Shown here: one piece after another, positions 1 through 6,007 of the stretch | Layout of the letters: each line of letters begins with the position of its first letter | How positions within the stretch are numbered: position 1 is the stretch's first letter | The notes under the pieces: generated by a model | What the model was told of the DNA's origin: nothing | Seen by the model: the letters and a program-made list of their open reading frames with translations, nothing else | The model's database searches: none | Program-made: the position numbers and the translations under genes | NCBI GenBank assembly: GCA_900545165.1 | Contig: UQYA01000020.1 | Span: 1 to 23,826 of the forward strand | Reading direction: 5' to 3' | From: an uncultured Collinsella sp. | Lineage (GTDB): Bacteria; Actinomycetota; Coriobacteriia; Coriobacteriales; Coriobacteriaceae | DNA length: 23,826 bases

Positions 1-901
1 TGTCCTCGTTGTCTGCCGGAACAGTGCCGTCAGCGATTTCCGACTGGGATACGGAAGACTGCCCCGCGGTGCCTGCCCCACTCCGCTCGGCATAAGCCTG
101 CGCAATCTCGGCGACCATATCCGCCTCACGCACCTGCGCGCAAACGGACACGCCCTTCGCACGAAGTGCCATGCCCAAACGGCACGACTCTGGCATGTCA
201 AGGTTGAGCTGAACGAGTTCATTCGCCCGCGTCAGAATCTCATCGGGCGTGCCCAGCATGGCAACTCGTCCCGTCTGAAACACGGCGACACGATCGGCCT
301 CGGCAGCCTCTTCCATAAAGTGCGTAATCATCACGATGGTCATGCCGCGAGCGTGCAACGCGCGGCAAGCCTTCATGAGGCCCTTGCGTCCACGCGGATC
401 GAGCATCGAGGAAGCCTCGTCCAATATGAGCACGCGCGGTTCCATGGCGAGCACGCCGGCAAGCGCCACGCGCTGCTTTTGGCCGCCCGAAAGCGCATGG
501 GTCTCGTGGCGCTCAAAGCCCACCAGGCCCACGCCCTTCAGTGCCTCGCGTACGCGCTGCGCAATTTGCGCCGATGGCACGCCGAGGTTTTCGGGACCGA
601 ACGCAACGTCATCTTCGACAAGCGTTGCCACCAGCTGATCATCGGGATTCTGGAACACCATGCCCACGGTCGAACGAATGTCGTAGACCAGCTCGGGGTC
701 GGACGCATCCATGCCGTTGATGCGTACCGTGCCCGCATCGGGCTGCAACAGTGCATTCAGATGCTTGGCAAACGTCGACTTGCCCGACCCATTGCCACCG
801 AGGATGCAGAAAAACTCACCGTCCTCGATGTTCAGATCGACACCGTCGAGTGCCGACACGGCACCGTCATAGCTAAAGGAAACGCCCCGACACTCAATCA
901 T
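1..901 (-). CDS. ecfA: ECF transporter energy-coupling ATPase (EcfA type), cut by the left edge
   Basis: ATP-binding subunit that powers an energy-coupling-factor vitamin transporter at the inner face of the membrane. I translated this frame from the ATG at 901; it stays open to base 1 (300 codons visible). ABC motifs are complete: Walker A GGNGSGKST at residues 35-43, Q-loop glutamine 84 in FQNPDDQL, signature LSGGQ at 137-141, Walker B LILDEAS with D161/E162, and the H-loop histidine at 194. The FQNPDDQL form is typical of EcfA1/CbiO-like ATPases. The start ATG overlaps the ribU stop (ATGA, 4 bases), so translation is probably coupled. It shares the FMN-riboswitch transcript with ribU. The catalytic core ends near residue 240; the rest is a looser C-terminal extension rich in Ala, Ser and acidic residues. 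A second ATPase and EcfT are expected just beyond the left edge (inference). Confidence 0.93.
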   Translation of the reverse strand, partial: MIECRGVSFSYDGAVSALDGVDLNIEDGEFFCILGGNGSGKSTFAKHLNALLQPDAGTVRINGMDASDPELVYDIRSTVGMVFQNPDDQLVATLVEDDVAFGPENLGVPSAQIAQRVREALKGVGLVGFERHETHALSGGQKQRVALAGVLAMEPRVLILDEASSMLDPRGRKGLMKACRALHARGMTIVMITHFMEEAAEADRVAVFQTGRVAMLGTPDEILTRANELVQLNLDMPESCRLGMALRAKGVSVCAQVREADMVAEIAQAYAERSGAGTAGQSSVSQSEIADGTVPADNED

Positions 902-1488
902 GCGCGGCCTTTGACCTGGTCCTTTTTAGGCGTGATGAGGTTGGAGACCGCCTTGTACACCGCAAGCGTCAACACCGAGTTGAGCACGGTCTTGATGAGG
1001 TTGAACGGCAGCACGGCGGGAATCATGAGCGGGGCGATCACATCGACCGAGCCATACCAGAACCATACGCCAATGGTAAGGTTTGCAACCATAGACAGCG
1101 CCGTAGCGGCAATGACGCCGAGCACCAAGCCAATCACAGCACCCTTATAGGTATGCATCTTCTGGTACACGATAGCCGCGGGCAGAATGTAGCCCAGCGT
1201 GGCAACCAGGTTCATAAGCGCGCCGACCCAGTCACCCGTGGTAAGCGCGTGGATAACGATCGCCATGGCGGCAACAGCGGTGCCGGCACCGGGGCCATAT
1301 GCAAACCCGCACACCATTGCCGGCACCAGCGACGGGTCATAGGTCAAAAACGGCGCCGAAGGAAGGATGGGCAGCTGCACGTACATAAACAGGGCGCCCA
1401 AGGCACACATCAGCGCCATGGTAACGAGCTGTTTGGTGCTCCACCTATTCGTGTTCTCAAAATGGATATGCTGCGACTGTTCAGACAT
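898..1488 (-). CDS. ribU: Riboflavin ECF transporter substrate-binding (S) component RibU
   Basis: Membrane S component that captures riboflavin and pairs with the ECF module encoded downstream. The protein is 196 aa with about six hydrophobic segments. Residues 50-57 (YDPSLVPA) followed by GFAYGPGAG form the conserved RibU-type core, and the TGDWVGALMNLVA and ILPAAIVYQKMHTYKGA stretches also fit the family. An FMN riboswitch lies immediately upstream, which independently points to riboflavin. I chose ATG 1488 because a Shine-Dalgarno AGGTGAT lies 3 bases upstream. A longer in-frame ATG at 1509 falls inside the conserved 3' strand of the riboswitch (GGATGAAAG) and is unlikely to be used. The gene ends in a 4-base overlap with the ATPase gene. 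The assignment is strong; a flavin-analogue or related-vitamin preference cannot be excluded. Confidence 0.93.
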   Translation of the reverse strand: MSEQSQHIHFENTNRWSTKQLVTMALMCALGALFMYVQLPILPSAPFLTYDPSLVPAMVCGFAYGPGAGTAVAAMAIVIHALTTGDWVGALMNLVATLGYILPAAIVYQKMHTYKGAVIGLVLGVIAATALSMVANLTIGVWFWYGSVDVIAPLMIPAVLPFNLIKTVLNSVLTLAVYKAVSNLITPKKDQVKGRA

Positions 1489-1500
1489 AAGATCACCTGC

Positions 1501-1682
1501 CTCTTTCATCCGGACTCTAACCGTTGGTACTGGGATCTCACCAGTTCAGCCGGCATGCGAACCAACGCACACACGGGTCGCGGACTCATCGGCTCGGCCG
1601 CAGACACCTCGCCTGCGCCACGGCCCCCTTTGGCACCGCCCGATTTACCGCCAGTGGGGAATTCCACCCCGCCCTGAAACAG
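1501..1682 (-). promoter_or_regulatory. FMN riboswitch (RFN element) controlling ribU
   Basis: Read on the minus strand, the conserved blocks of the RFN element occur in order: AGGGCGGGGTGGAATTCCCC, then ACTGGCGGTAAA, a variable arm, GATGAGTCCGCGA, CTGGTGAGATCCCAG, CCAACGGTTAGAGTCCGG, and the closing GATGAAAGAG. P1 pairs CTGTTTCA at the 5' end with TGAAAGAG at the 3' end, with one mismatch. The ribU Shine-Dalgarno (1492-1498) begins 2 bases beyond the P1 strand and no T-tract hairpin separates them. Control of translation initiation, rather than transcription termination, is therefore the likelier mechanism (inference). FMN is the family's ligand. Confidence 0.95.
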
Positions 1683-1690
1683 CACTTGCA

Positions 1691-1718
1691 AGTGTAGCAC
1701 CAGTAGGCTTTCGCGCAA
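1691..1718 (-). promoter_or_regulatory. Probable promoter of the riboswitch-ribU-ecfA transcript
   Basis: On the minus strand, TTGCGC (1718-1713) and TACACT (1696-1691) are separated by 16 bases. This places the transcript start near 1684, at the first base of the riboswitch P1 helix. The position fits well, though the -35 box is only a partial match. Confidence 0.45.
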
Positions 1719-2065
1719 GTATGCCAAGGGTAATTTATGGTAGGGAAACGCCCCACAAATACGCCCGGGATAGAGCGGCGCAACAACAATGCTGCAGCAC
1801 GCTAACAACTGATCGCAGGCAAGTACGAAAGATCAAGAAGGGCAGTCAACACAGAATTCCCCGAAGTGCAAAGGGCGCGATTCCACAATCTAACCCGAAT
1901 TCCACCACAAATTGCTGAGTCAATGGATGTAGACTCAAGCCAGACAGAGAAATTAGGTTTTCCGCCATCTCCCTGTCCTCCGTTTTTTGAAGACCTCCGA
2001 CAGTGGCTCCAATCTTTAGCCGGAGTACCACAGCTCGGGGGTCAATTCATGTAGCAGGAGATATC
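1719..2065. other. Intergenic region between the ribU promoter and the NYN gene
   Basis: No supported gene is seen in these roughly 350 bases, which are more AT-rich than the flanks. Features visible are an inverted repeat TGAGTC/GACTCA near 1915-1937, a small hairpin GTGGCTCC/GGAG..CCAC near 2003-2031, a CCTGTCC motif at 1974-1980 like the core of the repeat family found later in the window, and a weak plus-strand promoter candidate (TTGAAG 1987-1992, CAATCT 2010-2015). A short open frame ending at 2054 stops just before the NYN ribosome-binding site but has no ribosome-binding site of its own. Confidence 0.4.
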
Positions 2066-2761
2066 ATGACAAGAACCGCTGTCCTAATCGATGGAAATTT
2101 CTTCCTGAAACGAGCGCGCAGGCTATGGGGAGACACTTCACCCGAAAAGCGCGCATCGGAATGTCATGCCTATGCCCTGCGGCACATATCCGCTAAACGA
2201 AAGATGACGCTAGAATACGGCGACCGCTCCCTATACAGAATCTTCTTCTACAACTGTCCACCACTAGAAAACGGCACTTTTAAGCAGCCCTGGGACGAAC
2301 ACAATACCGTGTTCAGCCGGAAGCATCCCTCCAATGTATGGATGTCCGATTTCCACGCAGCCCTCGGGGAGAAGAGGAAAGTTGCGATGCGCATGGGCGA
2401 ACTACGCTCAGCGAACGCGCATTACAACTTGAAACAAGAATCGCTCAAGAAGCTACTCAAGGGTGAGTTGACAACAACCGACCTCGGGCAGGAAGATTTC
2501 ACCCTCGTTGGGTTAAAGCAATCCGGTGTTGACATGAGAATCGGACTCGATGTCGCCTCGCTCGCCCATGGGAGAACTGTTGATCAAATCGTTCTCATAG
2601 CTGGTGACACAGACTTCATCCCAGTCGCAAAAACGGCCAGAAGGGCAGGACTCGATTTCCTAATCGATCCGATGGGCCACCATCTGCCTAGCGAGCTCAT
2701 TCTTCAATCTGATGGCATCGAAGATATATCGAATGAGTTCGATCCTGCCAAAGTCAGATAG
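2066..2761 (+). CDS. NYN-domain (LabA/DUF88-like, PIN-fold) putative RNase
   Basis: The 231-aa protein has the acidic motifs of NYN-domain nucleases. These are AVLIDGNFF at the N-terminus (D9), KQSGVDMRIGLDVASLA (D156, D162) and IVLIAGDTDFIPVAKTARRAG (D181, D183), followed by a G-x-DFLIDP strand. In the family these acidic residues bind a divalent metal for RNA cleavage. The stretch between the first and second motifs (about residues 20-145) is long, basic and unassigned. I chose ATG 2066 because CAGGAG precedes it at a good distance; a longer frame from 2003 has no ribosome-binding site. The gene stands alone between leftward operons, has its own terminator, and uses more A/T-rich codons (AGA, ATA, CTA) than its neighbours, suggesting acquisition by transfer. 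Target and role are unknown; NYN proteins act in RNA processing, and some relatives occur in defence loci. Confidence 0.85.
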   Translation: MTRTAVLIDGNFFLKRARRLWGDTSPEKRASECHAYALRHISAKRKMTLEYGDRSLYRIFFYNCPPLENGTFKQPWDEHNTVFSRKHPSNVWMSDFHAALGEKRKVAMRMGELRSANAHYNLKQESLKKLLKGELTTTDLGQEDFTLVGLKQSGVDMRIGLDVASLAHGRTVDQIVLIAGDTDFIPVAKTARRAGLDFLIDPMGHHLPSELILQSDGIEDISNEFDPAKVR

Positions 2762-2766
2762 CAAGT

Positions 2767-2794
2767 AAGGGGCCGTCCCGCGGGACGGCCCCTT
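2767..2794 (+). terminator. Terminator of the NYN gene
   Basis: A perfect 28-bp palindrome (arm AAGGGGCCGTCCCG) begins 6 bases after the NYN stop codon and runs into TTTC. The T-tract is short, but the stem is very strong. Confidence 0.75.
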
Positions 2795-2931
2795 TCATAA
2801 ACCTCGAGCAAGCCGTCTACCCAAGAACTTGCAAGACGCGAGTCGAGACGAGCCCGCCACTCAATTGAGCAGACAGTCGATTAAAGTCGAACAAATGAGA
2901 GATTTCGAAAAGTTGAACAATAATTCAGCAC
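2795..2931. other. Intergenic spacer between the NYN terminator and the groEL terminator
   Basis: No gene is visible. The minus strand holds two similar stretches, TGTTCAACTTTTCGA and TGTTCGACTTTAATCGA, about 20 bases apart, and the segment is AT-rich like the NYN gene. It may be the edge of the transferred segment, but nothing proves this. Confidence 0.3.
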
Positions 2932-2979
2932 AAAAAGGACCCCTTGTCCGCGGCTCCAAAGGAGCAGGACAAGGGGTCC
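2932..2979 (-). terminator. Terminator of the groES-groEL operon
   Basis: On the minus strand a 13-bp stem (GGACCCCTTGTCC, pairing 2967-2979 with 2937-2949) carries an inner GCTCC/GGAGC hairpin and is followed by five T residues (2936-2932). It lies about 80 bases past the groEL stop and is a classic intrinsic terminator. Confidence 0.9.
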
Positions 2980-3059
2980 CAATCTAACCGAGGACGTTCC
3001 GGAGAGAAGTCCCCGTCCCGCCCCCGGATTCCCGGTGGGAGTTCTAGACCTTGTCGGCC

Positions 3060-4697
3060 TTAGTACATACCGCCGCCCTGCTGACCAGCGGTAGCGGCAG
3101 CGATAGCATCCTCAAGCTGAGTGTTCTTGGGCACATCGGAGACGGTAGCCTCGGTGATGAGGATCAGGCTGGCGACAGAAGCAGCGTTCTGCAGGGTGAC
3201 GCGGCTGACCTTGACGGGGTCGAGGACGCCCATCTCGATCATGTCGCCCCACTCGCCGTTGGCAGAGTTGAGACCCTGGCCGGCGGGCAGCTCGGCAACC
3301 TTGTCGACCACGACAGCGCCCTCAAAGCCAGCGTTCTTGGCGATGGTAGCGACCGGAGCAGTCAGAGCCTTCTTGACGATGTCGACACCGATCTTCTCCT
3401 CGGGGTCGTCGAGCTCAACGGCGTCGAGCGCAGGAGCAGCGTCCATGAAGGCGACGCCGCCACCGGCGACGATGCCCTCCTCGACAGCAGCGCGGGTAGC
3501 CTGCAGGGCGTCCTCGACGCGGTGCTTGATCTCCTTGAGCTCGGACTCGGTAGCAGCGCCGACCTTGATGACGGCAACGCCACCGGAGAGCTTGGCCAGG
3601 CGCTCCTGGAGCTTCTCACGGTCGAAGTCAGAGGTGGTGTTCTCCATCTCGCCCTTGATCTGAGCGATACGAGCGTCGATGGCCTCCTTGGAGCCAGCGC
3701 CACCGACGACGACGGTGTTGTCCTTGGAGATGGTGACGGACTTAGCGGTACCGAGCATATCAGCGGTGATGTCAGCGACCTTCACGCCCAGCTCGTCCAG
3801 GGCAGCCTGGCCACCGGTGAGGACGGCGATGTCCTCGAGGATGCGCTTGCGGCGATCGCCGTAGCCCGGGGCCTTGACGGCGCAGACGTTGAGAGCGCCA
3901 CGGATCTTGTTGAGGACCAGGGTAGGCAGAGCCTCGCCGTCGATGTCCTCAGCGATGATGAGCAGGCCACGGCCAGCGCGCTGGACAGCCTCGAGAACGG
4001 GCATGATGTCTTGAACGCTGGAAATCTTCTGGTCGGTGATGAGGATGTACGGATCCTTCATCACGGCCTCCATGCGGTCGTTGTCCGTGACGAAGTAAGC
4101 GGAGACATAGCCCTTGTCGAACTGCATGCCCTCGACGGTGTCGATGGTGATGTCGAACGTCTGGGAATCCTCGACGGTGATGACGCCGTCCTTGCCCACG
4201 ACCTCCATGGCCTCGGCGATCTTCTCGCCGACCTCGGGGTCACCGGCGGAGATGGTACCGACGGAAGCGATCTGCTCCTTGGTCTCGACCGGCTTGGCCT
4301 GCTTCTTCATCTCGGCGACGGCGGCGTTGACGGCCTTGTCGATGCCGCGACGGATGGCCAGCGGGTTAGCGCCAGCGGCGACGTTGCGCAGACCGTCGTT
4401 GACGATGGCCTGAGCGAGCAGGGTTGCGGTGGTGGTGCCGTCACCCACGGTGTCGTTGGTCTTGGTAGCGACCTCCTTCACCAGCTGAGCACCCATGTTC
4501 TCGATGTTATCCTCGAGCTCGATCTCCTTGGCGACGGAAACGCCGTCGTTGGTGATGGTCGGGGCACCGAACGTGCGCTGCAGCGCAACGTAGCGACCCT
4601 TGGGGCCCATGGTGACGGTAACGGCGTCGGCCAGAGTGTTGACGCCCTTGGCAAGCTTAGCGCGGGCATCGGTGTTGAACGTAATGTTCTTTGCCAT
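3060..4697 (-). CDS. groEL: Chaperonin GroEL (Hsp60)
   Basis: The 545-aa protein is a full-length 60-kDa chaperonin that folds proteins in an ATP-driven double ring in the cytoplasm with GroES. Visible family signatures include MAKNITFNTDARAKLAKGVN at the start, VTMGPKGRYV, TNDGVSVAKEIELED (D51), the nucleotide loop VGDGTTTATLLAQ (D86), and AAVEEGIVAGGG in the C-terminal equatorial domain. The C-terminus ends in the usual Gly/Met-rich tail (GGGMY), though short. GGAGG lies 10 bases before the ATG. It is the second gene of the operon after groES, separated by 96 bases that contain a strong hairpin. Only one copy is in this window. No key residue appears to be missing. Confidence 0.99.
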   Translation of the reverse strand: MAKNITFNTDARAKLAKGVNTLADAVTVTMGPKGRYVALQRTFGAPTITNDGVSVAKEIELEDNIENMGAQLVKEVATKTNDTVGDGTTTATLLAQAIVNDGLRNVAAGANPLAIRRGIDKAVNAAVAEMKKQAKPVETKEQIASVGTISAGDPEVGEKIAEAMEVVGKDGVITVEDSQTFDITIDTVEGMQFDKGYVSAYFVTDNDRMEAVMKDPYILITDQKISSVQDIMPVLEAVQRAGRGLLIIAEDIDGEALPTLVLNKIRGALNVCAVKAPGYGDRRKRILEDIAVLTGGQAALDELGVKVADITADMLGTAKSVTISKDNTVVVGGAGSKEAIDARIAQIKGEMENTTSDFDREKLQERLAKLSGGVAVIKVGAATESELKEIKHRVEDALQATRAAVEEGIVAGGGVAFMDAAPALDAVELDDPEEKIGVDIVKKALTAPVATIAKNAGFEGAVVVDKVAELPAGQGLNSANGEWGDMIEMGVLDPVKVSRVTLQNAASVASLILITEATVSDVPKNTQLEDAIAAATAGQQGGGMY

Positions 4698-4727
4698 GGT
4701 AGGTAATCCTCCAAAAGAAATGTGACT

Positions 4728-4763
4728 CGCGCCGCCGCTTCCGAGTCCTATGCGGCGGGCGCG
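4728..4763 (-). other. Intercistronic hairpin between groES and groEL
   Basis: On the minus strand, CGCGCCCGCCGC (4763-4752) pairs with GCGGCGGCGCG (4738-4728) with a single bulge, followed by AGTCACATTTCTTTT and then the groEL Shine-Dalgarno. It could be an RNA-processing or stability element, or a partial attenuator that sets the GroES:GroEL ratio. The function is inference. Confidence 0.6.
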
Positions 4764-4793
4764 TTCAAAGACGAATCAGAGATTCTGACGAGA

Positions 4794-5087
4794 CTAGGCC
4801 TCGACGACAGCATAGATGTCGTCGGCGCGCATCAGCAGATACTTCTCGCCGTCGACCTTGACCTCGTTGCCACCGAACTTACCGTAGATGACAACGTCGC
4901 CAACCTTGACGTCCATGGGGATGCGCTCACCCTTGTCGTTGACCTTGCCGGCGCCCACGGCAACGATGGTGCCGCGCTGCGGCTTCTCCTGAGCGTTGCT
5001 GGCGATGTACAGACCAGAAGCGGTCTTCTGCTCGGCCTCGTCGGGCTTGACCAGAACACGATCTGCAAGCGGCTTCAAAGACGACAT
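4794..5087 (-). CDS. groES: Co-chaperonin GroES (Hsp10)
   Basis: The 97-aa protein is the lid of the GroEL folding chamber. It starts MSSLKPLADRVLVKPDEAEQ and continues through the mobile loop (about residues 18-35, KTASGLYIASNAQEKPQ) to the conserved GTIVAVGAGK, VGDVVIYGKFGGNEVKVDGEKYLLMRADDIYAVV core. Length and all signature segments fit the family. AAGGAGGAG lies just upstream of the ATG. It is the first gene of the groES-groEL operon, and the region upstream holds a palindrome overlapping a probable extended -10 box. Confidence 0.98.
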   Translation of the reverse strand: MSSLKPLADRVLVKPDEAEQKTASGLYIASNAQEKPQRGTIVAVGAGKVNDKGERIPMDVKVGDVVIYGKFGGNEVKVDGEKYLLMRADDIYAVVEA

Positions 5088-5109
5088 GCTTGTCTCCTCC
5101 TTTTTGGGC

Positions 5110-5128
5110 CGCGCGGTTATACCACGCG
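5110..5128 (-). promoter_or_regulatory. Candidate groESL promoter -10 box inside a 19-bp palindrome
   Basis: On the minus strand TGGTATAAC gives an extended -10 box (TATAAC at 5121-5116), about 30 bases before the groES ATG. It sits inside a palindrome with arms CGCG-n-GGT and ACC-n-CGCG (5110-5128). A second GTATAACC occurs 64 bases upstream (5186-5179). No CIRCE (TTAGCACTC) or HAIR (CTTGAGT) half-sites were found here. The -35 match is poor. Confidence 0.4.
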
Positions 5129-5224
5129 AATTAACCCTTTTTGTTTGCGTACGCGTTGAATGGTACCCACGAATGGCGGGTTATACAACACGGAGTCAAA
5201 AAATCTTATTTTTTGGCACTTAGA

Positions 5225-5435
5225 TTTTCTGAATGCTGGGGGATAACTTAGCGATGCCTCCCGTGTGGCTCCGGAGGGGCGGGGCGTAAGGTTTCCTGCT
5301 CGGGCAGTCCTGCTCGCACGAAGGCCACATTAAGTGGCCTTCGGCTCGTGCGGAACTCGCGATAAACCTTATGCCCCGCCCCTCCGGAGCCACACGGGAG
5401 GCAGGTTAACTAATTCGGGCCCGACATTCAGAAAA
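5225..5435. repeat. 211-bp nested inverted repeat (long hairpin), possible structured RNA
   Basis: Arms 5255-5294 and 5364-5403 are 40 bases each and complementary at 39 positions; the single exception would be a G-U pair if the plus strand is transcribed. An outer pair, TTTTCTGAATG (5225-5235) and CATTCAGAAAA (5425-5435), encloses them. Inside, AAGGCCAC/GTGGCCTT around 5321-5341 makes a terminal hairpin, and GCACGA/TCGTGC can extend it. No protein frame explains this. It lies upstream of groES and is not directly at a gene end. Confidence 0.85.
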
Positions 5436-5491
5436 GTCAGTGCAGCAAAATGGCGATGCGGATAGGAACGTGGGTATGGTTTTCGCTGCGC

Positions 5492-5525
5492 GCACGGGTC
5501 CCCTGGGAAGCACCGTGCATTTTTG
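5492..5525 (+). terminator. Plus-strand terminator-like hairpin
   Basis: GCACGG (5492-5497) pairs with CCGTGC (5513-5518), with an inner TCCC/GGGA stem, followed directly by ATTTTT. This has the form of a rho-independent terminator on the plus strand, although no plus-strand protein gene lies before it. It would be the end of an RNA spanning the 211-bp inverted repeat. Confidence 0.5.
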
Positions 5526-5750
5526 GGAGTATTCAGCAAGCCAGGACGGCTGCATACGCGCCGGACATACCTTATTGGTCCCAAGAACGCCTTCAGCGGG
5601 CGGTTTTGGTCGGTGGGCAGACCCCGTTGGGACAAATGGGCGTACTTCGCGCCGTACCGGAGCCCAAAATGACGTCAATCTCCGCAACGTTACTCAGCCG
5701 CAGCGGCACCGGCAGAGCTCGTGGTGCTGAATACTCCGTTTTTTGCACGG
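5513..5750. repeat. Inverted pair of 26-mers bounding about 238 bp
   Basis: The left copy (5513-5538) and the right copy (5725-5750) are inverted relative to each other. They share CCGTGCA and the 13-mer GGAGTATTCAGCA; the six bases between are TTTTTG in one and AAAAAC in the other, so both keep a T-tract on the plus strand. The 186-base interior has no supported gene; ATTGGTCCCAA (5574-5584) and TTGGGACAAAT (5628-5638) form a further near-inverted pair. It may be a small non-autonomous element or two repeat copies. Confidence 0.55.
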
Positions 5751-5945
5751 CACGGGCGGGGGTACATCAGGATCAGGAAGAACATCCCAGCCTTTTTATG
5801 CAATCTGTAATGGGAAGTATGCAAAACACTAAGAGTCAGCATTGCTGATGTCCAAATTGAGCGCACGAGGCAGCAGCACCTCAACCCCGCGCCCAAATCC
5901 AACAGAGCGGGGACGCTCCTAACGAACCCCCATCGGCAAACAAAT
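5751..5945. other. Remainder of the groES-amidohydrolase intergenic region
   Basis: No supported gene is seen. Small palindromes occur (TCAGC-ATT-GCTGA at 5836-5848; CCCCGC/GCGGGG at 5885-5912). A minus-strand promoter-like pair, TTGCAT and CATAAA with an 18-base spacer, lies near 5796-5825 and could start an RNA reading leftward into the repeat region. All of these are weak. Confidence 0.3.
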
Positions 5946-5985
5946 GCGGCTCGAGCGCCATCCCAAAATAGACTGCCCGAGCCGC
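5946..5985 (-). terminator. Terminator of the amidohydrolase gene
   Basis: On the minus strand GCGGCTCG (5985-5978) pairs with CGAGCCGC (5953-5946), followed by ATTTGTTTG. It lies 22 bases after the stop codon of the leftward amidohydrolase. Confidence 0.75.
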
Positions 5986-6007
5986 GTTTAACGGTGCGGT
6001 ATGAACG

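Noticed and set aside
1866..2054. Small frame ending 12 bases before the NYN gene, possible leader peptide
   Set aside because: No ribosome-binding site at its starts, proline-rich composition without a motif, and it lies in a low-information intergenic region.
3051..4706. A 551-codon plus-strand open frame over groEL
   Set aside because: It is exactly antisense to groEL, its translation is low-complexity (Leu/Gly/Asp/Val), and it arises from GC-rich codon structure.
5087..5230. CIRCE or HAIR heat-shock operator upstream of groES
   Set aside because: Neither TTAGCACTC/GAGTGCTAA nor CTTGAGT/ACTCAAG half-sites occur; the nearest stretch, CTAAGTGCC, has no partner.
5255..5403. Invertible promoter (inverton) bounded by the 40-bp repeats
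   Set aside because: The interior of about 70 bases shows no promoter and is itself a hairpin; no recombinase gene is nearby. Long-read data showing inversion would reopen this.
5369..5902. Several frames of 70-130 codons on both strands in the groES-amidohydrolase gap
   Set aside because: They overlap each other and the inverted repeats, lack ribosome-binding sites and show no recognisable motif.
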